Assembly (NCBI GenBank): GCA_035079385.1
Contig: JAVHKY010000003.1
Coordinates: 17,519,001-17,583,000 of the forward strand
Source: Aspidiotus rigidus
Taxonomy: Eukaryota > Arthropoda > Insecta > Hemiptera > Diaspididae
Direction: 5' to 3'
Length of the DNA stretch: 64,000 bases
The notes under the pieces were generated by a model that saw only the letters and a list, made by a program, of their open reading frames with translations, ran no database searches and had not been told where the DNA came from. Shown here in pieces: positions 21,406-30,237 of the stretch. Each line of letters begins with the position of its first letter. Position 1 is the first letter of the stretch. The translations under genes were made by a program, and so were the position numbers.

Positions 21406-23438
21406 ACTTTTCTCATGTACCCCATATCGTTTCTCACTTTTACCTGAGAATTGAAAGTGAATCTCAGCAACTCAAGAGACTTTGTTACCTTCCCAATTTC
21501 ACCACGATAAAAGTTTCATTAAAAACTCAAGAAGACTTTAGTTTGCTCCTTGGTGCCCTTTATGGAAAGAAGTTGACTCGGAAATTAGTTTGACAACCTA
21601 ATACCAATTTTCTTTTTATTACATCGTGACGTCGTGCATTAGGAAGAAGAGAAACGATCTTTTCAAGTGAATAGACTGACATACAATAATGTTGATTTTT
21701 TTATAACAGAAATCGATTCGTACGGGTATAAAAGTAAACGCAAGACTTAACTGGAAGCAACATTACAAAGTTTCAGCAACTTCGTTCACGCGCTGCTTTG
21801 GAGTAAGAATAACGTCAAAAAGTTGGTATATTTGAACTATCCTAATCGCAAATTTAATCAGTCGGTCGAAAATGTCCCTTTTTTGTATTAATTAAATTTG
21901 CGACTCAAGTATTTTTGTTTTTTTGTGTTCTATATTCTATTTATGTGTCAAATTCAAAATTCCGACTATAAATTTTTTCAGCGACATAGGATCAGCAGAC
22001 GATCCGAAGCCTAAAAAAAAAAAAAAAGTAAAATTTGCCGTGAAGTATCATAAAATTTTGTTTAAAACCCATTCAGAAAAGTTTTCATATCGAAGCCCTA
22101 GCAGTGAAATAAATTCCTCTGATGACAATAAGGGTAATTTAAGAACAAGGAAGATTTTTTTTTTTTTTTTACGAGCAATGCAGCTGCGCTAAGGGCTATT
22201 TGCTCGGCAGATAGTTCTGCTTTTACATAAACTTAGTATTTAATAAAGTAGAAAGGAAGGAAAGTTGAAAACAAAATACATGTAAAAGAATTGAGATGAA
22301 ATAAAAATATAAAGGAAAACAAAAATTTTTTTTTTTTTTTTTTTTTGTTTTTGGCGTCATTGTTTGGAGTTAAACGTGGTTGTAAAAGTCAGTAGATCGT
22401 AAGTAAGTTAGAGTTGAGTCAATTGTTTCGGAGTTGTCATTGAGAGTTTGTTGTATATTAATAGAAATGTTGAGGGAAGATCGGAGAGGTTGTAAAGTCG
22501 GGCAAGAGAAAAAGTGTTCAACTGTTGAATTGTTTTCGAGACAGTGCGGACATGATGGTGGGCCAAGGTTTGCTAGAAGGTGAGTATGAGTAAGACGAGT
22601 GTGTCCTATTCTCAGTCGAGCTAAGATGACCTCCTCTCGTCTAGAATGTCTGTCGGATGAGGACCAAGAAGAGGGATTGGTTCTAATTTTTCTCAATTTG
22701 TTGTCAGTTAAATTTTTCCAAGAGGAAAGCCAAAGTTAGGAAATTAAGGAAGCGTAATATACTTTTAGGTCTTTTGCCGGTGAGAGAATAGGGTCCGTTA
22801 TTTTAGGAAGAGATGTTGCTTGTTTGGCTGCTTTATCTACTGAGTCGTGAGGTGGAAAGTCAACGTGTCCAGGAATCCAAGCCAGAGTGATATGAGAGTT
22901 TATTAATTTCGTAGTGTGGAGAGCCAAAGATATACGTTGAATTAAGGGGTTAGTTGAGAAAGGATCCGCAATGGCTTGTAGAGACGAGAGGGAGTCAGTC
23001 AAAAGAAGGTATTTTTGTTCCGGTAGTAGTTGCGCAATTTGTGATATACAGGCAAGGATACCGTTAACGGGGAAGATTGTATTACAACAATGACAAAAAA
23101 TCCAAGCCCCCGGAAAAATTTCCCGTTCAATCGTGAAGTATTTTAATGGGAGTAAACAGCTGGATGCAAAACCATAATTACTTATAAATATCTCACCTAC
23201 TGGTATTGTGTCTGCATTTTCATTTCATAAAATAGGTGTGTATTTAGTTTGTCAGTCTAAGTATTGTCTTTTCAAAAATTCGATGAACGTGCTAGCATTT
23301 TCCTACGTTGTGATACAAATATATTTCTTGTTTTCAGTCGACAATTCGTTAAATATCATATTAATTTTCAGTACTGCTTCAGAAAATCCCAAAAACTATC
23401 CAAAGATAGACACTGCAGAAGAAAGGCGTGGGGAGTGA
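12763..23438 (+). CDS. CRAL-TRIO lipid-transfer protein (alpha-tocopherol-transfer-protein-like), 5' end missing
   Basis: Seven exons join in phase: 12763-12857, 12944-13097, 18432-18625, 18717-18830, 20956-21106, 21990-22133, 23383-23438 (TGA at 23436). Exons 1-2 give the CRAL-TRIO N-lobe (DNDAWLLRFLRVKKYN, YYRFKIRNRS) and the start of the binding domain (HRDQLGRRIFLFRA). Exon 3 reads KWKPE... and GNELIFDLRGLNWQHIRQF, exon 4 LPIRIEGIHVVNEP, exon 5 VYFHGSNLKSLHRHI...LPDIYGG, the standard end of the lipid pocket. Exons 6-7 add a Lys-rich, then acidic tail (PKKKKKVKF...AEERRGE) not typical of the family. These proteins carry hydrophobic ligands such as tocopherol or retinoid in the cytosol; the ligand here is unknown. 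Exon 1 starts after a good acceptor (TATTCAG), so at least one upstream exon is missing; an in-frame ATG at 12711 is the alternative start. Introns hold a LINE, a PLE and a LINE fragment. Confidence 0.85.
13206..13222. repeat. poly-G tract in CRAL-TRIO intron 2
   Basis: A run of 17 or so G residues shortly after exon 2; a likely G-quadruplex or assembly-sensitive site. Confidence 0.7.
13370..15181 (+). mobile_element. degenerate I-like LINE (RT and RNase H relics), split by a PLE
   Basis: Translations in shifting frames show QNGVPH near 13918, a FADD-like box (CTTTGCGGGTGACTTCAGTATTTTCCT at about 14002) followed by SSPKEQQDYS-like text, and an NEHIDLCRKA-like RNase H end near 14755. The 3' part (CTTGTCCAGC...TTCACCAT, 15045-15110) matches the LINE end at 36197-36409. 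The element resumes after the PLE at 18186-18297 and ends there in a poly-A tract. Many stops and shifts; long dead. Left limit is approximate. Confidence 0.55.
15328..17485 (-). pseudogene. PLE reverse transcriptase with GIY-YIG endonuclease, one frameshift
   Basis: Read from 17485 down. RT: LTKAD-like box (VTKADEGNAVVVM), [25 protein letters not shown], motif [15 protein letters not shown], motif [15 protein letters not shown], motif C HRYVDDVLC, and INFLDLSI. C-terminal GIY-YIG nuclease: SGVYKLECEDCGGFYIGET, then GESAFADHL, ending FSFGRS. The enzyme copies element RNA at a nick made by the nuclease. One base is missing near 16310, between motif B and motif C, so the frame breaks into 17738-16239 and 16311-15328. 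The first ~83 residues of the upstream ORF (17738-17490) are only the antisense of the inverted copy and are not part of the protein. Otherwise the copy is well preserved, suggesting recent activity of the family. Confidence 0.88.
17485..18002 (+). pseudogene. inverted partial PLE copy: GIY-YIG nuclease end
   Basis: The plus-strand ORF starting at 17469 encodes RRLRWISLPFLGKFSLQLGR and the whole GIY-YIG domain (GVYKLECEDCGGFYIGETC) to the same C-terminus FSFGRS as the minus-strand copy, with few differences. It lacks all RT motifs and has no start of its own, so it is a structural remnant. Confidence 0.85.
18186..18297 (+). mobile_element. 3' end of the LINE interrupted by the PLE
   Basis: Continues the LINE of 13370-15181 across the PLE, after the second target-duplication copy. 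The text TTATTGCGCCTATCTGCC...TTGCAAGGCTCGTTAATT matches the end of the LINE fragment at 36197-36409, and both end in poly-A. Confidence 0.7.
18831..20035. other. intron of the CRAL-TRIO gene, low-grade repeats
   Basis: No exon or gene seen. Many loosely similar segments with GACCA and TGACTG(G/A)TC-like words and CAGTC/GACTG pairs suggest an old, decayed repeat array, but I could not define a unit. Confidence 0.35.
20036..20750 (+). repeat. repeat family R, copy 2
   Basis: Contains the AGCGGGGAACTCGCTATCCC block, a doubled GATGACGTCACG motif (20332-20358), diverged ~44-bp units around 20360-20425 and 20605-20700, and the ACGACGGCTTCCTTG block. Same order as copy 1 (11740-12160). Confidence 0.65.
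21358..21402. repeat. (CT)n microsatellite
   Basis: About 22 uninterrupted CT dinucleotides in intron 5 of the CRAL-TRIO gene. Confidence 0.9.
22156..23085 (-). mobile_element. 5'-truncated LINE with RNase H and a Cys/His tail (I-like)
   Basis: Read on the minus strand: FPVNGILACISQ and LLLTDSLSSLQAI, then LAWIPGHVD, all RNase H features; next a C-terminal CPHCLENNSTVEHFFSC zinc-knuckle-like motif; then a 3'UTR and a poly-A tail (poly-T at 22156-22170). RNase H after the RT is typical of I-superfamily LINEs. There is at least one stop or frame break between 22736 and 22700. It inserted in the intron between CRAL-TRIO exons 6 and 7, antisense to the gene and only about 20 bases from the exon 6 donor. 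Confidence 0.8.
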
Positions 23439-23439
23439 A

Positions 23440-24190
23440 TTTACCCTCCTCCCAGTTACTGCGGAATTTTGAGTATGAAACTCACTCTGTTCTGTTTTCT
23501 CACAGGGAACTCGTAGTTTATGCGGACGGCGGGGTTGAGGAAACAGGGCCGGTTACGGGTGTCGTCCCTAAAAACGTGGGACTTGAGAAACATTTTGACC
23601 GAGCAGCTATATATGATAGAAGGGGGATTGAAAAAATTTCGACATTCAAGCTATAAATTATGGGCGAAGAGTCGTGAGGCTATTTTGATAAAGACGGTTG
23701 TTTTTCTTGAGGGGGGGGGAGAGGGAAGAATTCATGATTTTTTTAACAGGGAACCGGTTTTATGGCGGGGTAATTTGAAGAAAAATGACGGGTACCGACT
23801 TCCGGGCGATTTTGACCTCCGAACTGTACATGATAGGAGAGGGACTCAGAGAAACTCAAGAGTTCTTCAACAGAGTTGAACGAGGAGTTGGAGGAAACAC
23901 GTTTTATGGGGCACCTGGGATCTGAAAAATGTGGATTATGACGTCATAGGCCTGGACTTTGTAGCTATATGTTATAGGAGAGGAGCTTGAAAAAAACTTA
24001 TCTATGACATCATCAGATTTTGACGTCACAGACCCCGCCCGCACTCCCTAGCTATATATCATGGGAGGGGACCTATAAATAAACGACAGCTTCCTTAACA
24101 AAATTGAACAAGGAACACAAGAAACCTGTTCTATGAGTCAAATCGTATTTAGTATTGACAATTCAAGGAGGCTCAGACCTGATATAAAGC
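23440..24190 (+). repeat. repeat family R, copy 3
   Basis: Diverged ~44-bp units (GACTTGAGAAACATTTTGACC..., GGGGGATTGAAAAAATTTCGAC...) with AGCTATATATGATAGAAGGGG, several TGACGTCA motifs (23940-24030) and the CAGCTTCCTTAACAAAATTG block at about 24086. Starts just after the CRAL-TRIO stop codon, so part may be transcribed as its 3'UTR. Confidence 0.65.
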
Positions 24191-24335
24191 TAGTACCATG
24201 GAGGCCCAGACCTAGTGTAAGCCTAGCATAAAATAGGACATCATCAGTGGTCTTGATTTATTTTAGGAGCTTAGAAATATATGGATCGAGGTCAAAATTC
24301 TTCCAAGTCCCACTTCCATTAAACAAACTGCTTAC

Positions 24336-26096
24336 CTAAACCTAAACCTCAACCTAAACCTAAACATAACCCTAAACCTAAACCTAAACCCAACCTAAAC
24401 CTAAACCTAAACCTAAACCTAGACCTCAACCTAAACCTCAACCTAAACCTAAACCTAACCTGAACCTAAACCTAAACCCAAACCTAAAACCTAAACCTCA
24501 ACCTCAACCTAACATAAACCTAAACCCAACCTAAACCTAAACCTGAACCTAAACCTAAACCTAACCTGACCCAAACCTCAACCCAAACCTAAACCTTAAC
24601 CTGAATCCAAACCTAAACCAAACCTAAACCTGAACTTAAACCTAAACCTAAACCTTAACGTTAACCTAAACCTGAACGTAACCCTAAACCCAACGTAAAC
24701 CTCAACCTAAACCTAAACCTCAACCTCAACCTACACCTAAACCTGACCTAAACCTAAACCCAAACCTAAAACATGAACCTCAACCTCAACCTAAACCTAA
24801 ACCTAAACCTAAACCTAAACCCAACCTAAACCTGAACCTAAACCTAAACCTAAACCTAACCTAAACCTAAACCCAACCTAAACCTAAACCTTAACCAAAC
24901 CTAAACCTAAACCTCAACCTAAACGTAACCCTAAACTTAAACCTAAACCTAAACCTAAACCCAACCTAAACCTCAACCTAAACCTAAACCTAAACCTAAA
25001 CCCAAACCTAAAACCTAAACCTCAACCTAAACCTGAACCTAACCTAAACCTAACCCTAACCTAAACATAAACCCAACCTAAACCCAAACCTAAACCTTAA
25101 TTAAACCTAAACCTAAACCTCAACCTAAACCTAAACGTAACCCTAACCTAACCTAACCTAAACCTAAACCCAACCTAAACCTCAACCTAAACCTAACCTA
25201 AACCTAAACCCAACCTAAACCTCAACCTAAACCTGAACCTAAACCTAAACCTAACCTAAACCTAAGCCTAAACCCAACCTAAACCCAAACCTAAACCTTA
25301 ACCTAACCTAAACCTAAACCTAAACCCAACCTAAACCTTAACTTAAACCTAAACCTTAACCTAAACCTAAATCTTAACCTAAACCTAACCTAAACCTAAA
25401 CCTAAACATGAACCTAAACCTAACCTAAACCTAAACCTAACCTAAACCCAAACCTAAACCTTAACCTAACCTAAACCTAAACCTAAACCAAACCTGAACC
25501 CAAACCTAAACCTTAACCTAAACCTTAACCTAAACCTAAACCTTAACCTAAACCTAAACCTTAACCTAAACCCAACCTAAACCCAAACCTAAACCTAAAC
25601 CTCAACCTAAACCTAAACGTAACCCTAAACTTAAACCTAAACCTAAACCTAAACCCAACCTAAACCTCAACCTAAACCTAAACCCAACCAAAACCTCAAC
25701 CTAAACCTGAACCTAAACCTAAACCTAACCTGAACCTAAGCCTAAACCCAACCTAAACCCAAACCTAAACCTTAACCTAACCTTAACCTAACCTAAACCT
25801 AAACCCAACCTAAACCCAAACCTAAACCTCAACTTAAACCTAAACCTTAACCTAAACCTAAACCTAAACCTAAACCCAACCTAAACCTAAACCTAAACCT
25901 GAACCTAAACCTAACCTAAACCTAAACCTAACCTAAACCCAAACCTAAACCCAAACCTAAACCTTAACCTAACCTAAACCTAAACCCAACCTAAACCTTA
26001 ACCTAAACCTAAACCTTAACCTAAACCTTAACCTAAACCTAAACCTAACCTAAACCTAAACCTAAACCTAAACCTGAACCTGAACCTAAACCTAAC
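24336..26096 (+). repeat. degenerate telomere-like array (CCTAAA/CCTAA units)
   Basis: About 1.76 kb of C-rich units: mostly CCTAAA, mixed with CCTAA, CCCAA, CCTCAA, CCTTAA and CCTGAA. CCTAA is the canonical arthropod telomere unit; the dominant form here has one extra A. Higher-order similarity is visible (blocks of CCTAAACCCAACCTAAACCT recur). It lies internal in the contig, flanked by unique DNA on the right, so it is an interstitial array or an old telomere-derived segment. Not coding. Confidence 0.9.
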
Positions 26097-26771
26097 CCCA
26101 ACTGGGCCCATAACCCATTGAGTGGAAGTGAAGGAAAATGAATGAGAGAAAAAATATAATGTTAGATAGAAGGCGAAGAGAATCACCAATGACCAGGCGG
26201 GAGAAAAGGACAAGGAAAGCTTGATTGGAGTGTAAGAACTCAGTTGTGAGTAGTGCAAAGGTTGGGAGCAGGTCTACATCAGGAAGGAGCACAAAACATC
26301 GAAGGAGAAAGAAGATGGGAAGTCACTGTTTGGTATAAACAATGTTCCGAAGTTTTTTTTTTTGTTCTGGATGAATTACATAAAGCACCTTTTTAATTGT
26401 GAAAATTCAATCTTTTGCCGTACCCAAGTTGGTGTACAACAATATTACATGTTGTATAAGCCTACATTTTGTTGTGATTACATTCATTTGTCGTAATACA
26501 TAAATTTCTGACGTACATTTATTTTTTTTGTCGTTACTCAATTTATGCTGGTGTACAACCTATTATTTTTGTCGTACTGACACTCTATTCTGCCGTAGCA
26601 TTAAATGGCACCCTTTAGAAAATATCGTTTGGGAACTGTCTAAATTGCAGTTTGAAAAATTTTCTGGCAGAGCTAAATAAATAAAGATCATGTTTCATGT
26701 CTTTTCTCTCACTTGTCATCTTATTGCTTGGCTAAGCTGGAAGTTGGGTTCCAATTGCACTCCAGGTTCTT

Positions 26772-27143
26772 TTATGAGCTGCGCCCTCCGGCGTCTTCCA
26801 CATATTCTTCCCGCCAGAGTTTCATGGCCTCCACGCCCATTGCATTCCATAGTTGGCTCATGGTATCAAACTTGTGCGGCTGTTTCAACAGGTAATTTTT
26901 CCCAGGTAATTTTGTCTTTTTCTTTACCAAATAAGCCACAGCGCGGGCAGTGATTTCATACTTGAGTGGCACCCAGTTGCATACTGCACTTGTAGTCATA
27001 TATGTCACCGTTCTGTAGAGCTGACCATAGCAAAGTAGCATACATTGGTGTATCTTGTCAATGTAGACACTTACTCTTTTTACTGTGAGTCTATGTGCAA
27101 ATGCTGCACTAGCATCACTTATATTTTCGCATTTTCTTGCCAA
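26772..27143 (-). mobile_element. R1/Jockey-type LINE relic, end of the RT ORF
   Basis: The minus-strand frame shows LYRTVTYMTTSAVCNWVPL followed by ITARAVAYLVKKK and LWREEYVEDAGG. This resembles the post-RT region of R1/LOA-type LINEs, where a conserved (A/L)YRTVS...AL...AG.PPL...ER...Y is followed by a Trp-rich segment. Short, isolated and without RT catalytic motifs, so the call is tentative. Confidence 0.4.
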
Positions 27144-27499
27144 TAGTCACAATTCTTGGATTTTCTAACCGAGAAAATTCTTTTTGTAGTTCAGAATTTT
27201 GATTTCCTTGGTGATGATGGAAATTGTAGTTCTGATTTCTATTTGTTGAAAACAAGCCATCAATTGCTTTAGCACGACCTAATACAACATATACCAGATT
27301 TTGCTCATGACTCTTGGAGTATTTGTATACTGTATGACTTGATCATAAGACAGAAGGGTCGTACGACATATGAGCGTCTGTTTTGTGAGAATATATGCAG
27401 TTTTTGAAAAAAACCTTTAGTTTAAAAGAAGCATAGATGTAGTATGAAGCTCGCTCGTTTGCCTCCTTCTTTGTCCAGTTTAAGTCTAGTTTAGAGCTA

Positions 27500-27650
27500 G
27501 TACAAAGCTAGTCTAGTATGAAGCAAGCCCAGTATACAATGTCAAGTAGTACAGCTCATCTAGTATATTAGGCTAGTATAATGTACATTAGGGCTAGTAT
27601 AATGAAGCCTAGTCTAGTATACTAAGCTAGTACTAAGCTAGTATTGCACG
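27500..27650 (+). repeat. degenerate CTAGTATA-rich array
   Basis: Many copies of (G)CTAGTATA, CTAGTACTAAG and TCTAGTAT over 150 bases, followed by GCACGCACGCACGC runs at 27645-27672 and 27733-27750 that belong to a roughly 85-bp direct duplication. Confidence 0.6.
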
Positions 27651-27872
27651 CACGCACGCACGCGCATGCGCACCCAAATTTTGAAATTAGGGTAGGGATC
27701 AGAGAAAAAATCTCAAGTCCCAAAGTCATCTGCACGCACGCACGCATGCAAATTTTCAAAATTCAGGCCAGAGCAAAGACATGAAACATGTCAAAAAAAA
27801 AACAATGAATTTAGGAGGTAGGTACAAATAAATGATGGAAAAATGTTGGATAATCAATATTGACGCTAACAC

Positions 27873-27902
27873 CAACACCAACCCTAACCCTAACCCTAAC
27901 CC
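27873..27902 (+). repeat. short (CCCTAA)n tract
   Basis: Four units of CCCTAA, the TTAGGG-type telomere word, in a C-rich context; probably a simple repeat, separate from the 24.3-26.1 kb array. Confidence 0.6.
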
Positions 27903-28317
27903 GAACAATGACGATGCCGATGACAATTATGACAATGACAATGAAAAGAGATAAGCTTAAACCTCCAGATGGGAAAACAATGGAAAAGCCATTTAAAGCT
28001 TGTCAGATTGTAACCACTCTACCAACAGACAGAAAAAATTGAAGAATTTACAATCAATCTCAGGTATGAAACCGACCGACAGGTTGAGGAAGTCGGTTAG
28101 AAAAGTTTTCTCAGGGACTGTATGGACCGCTCTATAGACAAAAGACATCTTACCTACTTGTTTATGTTTGCTAGAACATAAACGTTCTCCGCAATGATTA
28201 GCAATGGGAGACAGTCCGTGGTTTGTCTGCATAATTTTCATCAGCGTCATCTTTCGGATTCTATGCAAAATTAGGATCGTGTTTGCAAGGTGTTTATACC
28301 TGTTACCCATCTTCCGC

Positions 28318-28320
28318 ACT

Positions 28321-28419
<99 letters not shown>

Positions 28420-28432
28420 TTCATTCATTCAT

Positions 28433-28531
<99 letters not shown>

Positions 28532-28536
28532 TTCAT

Positions 28537-28583
<47 letters not shown>

Positions 28584-28585
28584 TT
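28318..28585. repeat. (TTTA)n microsatellite, about 270 bp
   Basis: Near-perfect TTTA repeat with a few TTCA interruptions (28421-28430, 28532). It creates long false ORFs (IYLF repeats) in all plus frames. Confidence 0.95.
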
Positions 28586-28735
28586 CCAACTCTTTTCAAA
28601 AATTTTGTAAATAGGTATAAGCTTTCATACTAAGGTTAAACCAATTCAGCTGAATGATCCAAACAAGTCGAAATCTTTGTGGAGTTGTGAAGGGGGTAGA
28701 AAAAATACATACATTATGGTTGAAAAAACTTTTTC

Positions 28736-29092
28736 AATAGCCCAGGTTTCTCTGACGTTAAACAGCAAATAACGATAAGCAAAACTACCCATCTCGTTGA
28801 TCCAACTGACAACTGATAAGGTGACTCCTGTAAGAATAACATGGGGAGCAAAGATCATTATGTAAATAATTTGGAATAAGATTTAATTTAAAAATCAGAT
28901 ATATATATATATTTAGAATCTTTAAACTTCTCAGAATTTGATCATCAACCTCTAATTATTAAGAAATTCCTTATTCGATGATCTTAGCTCCATGTGTTAT
29001 TCAAATGGGAGTCAACATGCCAGTTGGATCAACGTTGGGTAGTTTTGCTAGCGGTTATTTGCTGTTTGACGTCACAGAAACCTGGTCTATTT
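28736..29092. mobile_element. non-autonomous TIR element (family AATAGCC...GGTTTCT)
   Basis: The ends are long inverted repeats: 28736 reads AATAGCCCAGGTTTCTCTGA and the complement of 29092 reads AATAGACCAGGTTTCTGTGA, with similarity over about 70 bases (AACAGCAAATAAC, GCAAAACTACCCA). A related element has its ends at 37583 and 38653. No transposase. Confidence 0.75.
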
Positions 29093-30237
29093 CCAGAGTG
29101 GATTCATGAATAATATTAGTGCTATTGTAGGTAGTTTCTCACCAAAATATTTTTCTATATTTTTTTTTTTTTTGCTCTAGTTGGTTAGTGAACGAGTTTA
29201 GGTTCATGTTTTTGACATGTAGGCAAAGACTTCTCCTGCCTTCTATCAACATTTTTACTCTCTTTTTTGGTTTAAAATAAGTACTATCGGGCGAGCCGCA
29301 TAGTTACTCGATTGTGACCGAAATTTCCAATCAATTTCTAGACAGATATTCTTAGGACATATCTTGGTTCATTTTCAGTTGTTTAGTCCTAAACATCTAT
29401 CAATGATTTTACGATGAACTTTTTAGAAGGCACACGAGCATGCTAATTTTCTCAAAAGAATTTAACCGAGTATATTGAAAGGCACACAAACGTGCTAATT
29501 TTTCAAATTCATTTATTTAATTGAACGCGTCTCCAGCAAAAGGGATTAACTTAAGTTATGCCTTTTTTCATTTTTTTGTTTTTTTTTACTCTTCATTCAT
29601 TTCTCGATCACGCGGTAGAATGACATAGCGCACTCTATTGTAAAAGAGGAGTAATATATACATTATTTAAAGCTGCAACGTTGGTCTTGTTGTTGAAAAA
29701 AAAAGATGTTGTCCATCAATTGTTTTAATTCCCCATATTGTTGTAGGTTGTCTCAAAAAAGTTTTGTAAACAATTTTTTCACTCATCATTATTTTTTTCT
29801 TCATTTTTGTATACTTAAAAATAGCAAATTTATAAAAAATTTCACGTGAATAAGAGTTTTTGTCACTTCAGAGAGAGATTTTCACGCAAAAATAACCCCC
29901 CAAAAAAGTAATTTGAAAAAGGGCCCAACTTTGGCACTTTTCAGGTCCATATATACTGTCAATAATTTAATACAAAGTTCATGTTTTGTTTTAATCTCGA
30001 ATTTAGAACGTACACACTTAGATTTCATTCATTAATCAATCCCCTAGGAGCCATAGTTTTTTGGGTGTAGCGTTTTAAATCTTTAAACGCGTTTTTCTCA
30101 AAACAGGTTTTTTCAAGTTAGGCCCTTCTTCCGTAGACGCGTTCAATTATCAATATTAAGATTCTAATAAATTTCGAATATTACAATTTCACATCATTTA
30201 ATTATTTGCTGCGAAAGTTGTAAAAAAGAAAAGGAAA
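29093..30237. other. intergenic, nothing identified
   Basis: AT-rich sequence with homopolymer runs. No gene, motif or named repeat found. Confidence 0.4.

Noticed and set aside
24336..26096. A present-day chromosome end
   Set aside because: Unique sequence and genes continue for 38 kb on the right, and repeats and genes lie on the left; units are too degenerate for an active telomere.
26028..26258. Minus-strand ORF ending in a run of RF pairs
   Set aside because: The RF run is the telomere-like array read in frame; the rest has no coding character.
28204..28633. Three long plus-strand ORFs made of IYLF repeats
   Set aside because: They are translations of the TTTA microsatellite in three frames; no protein meaning.
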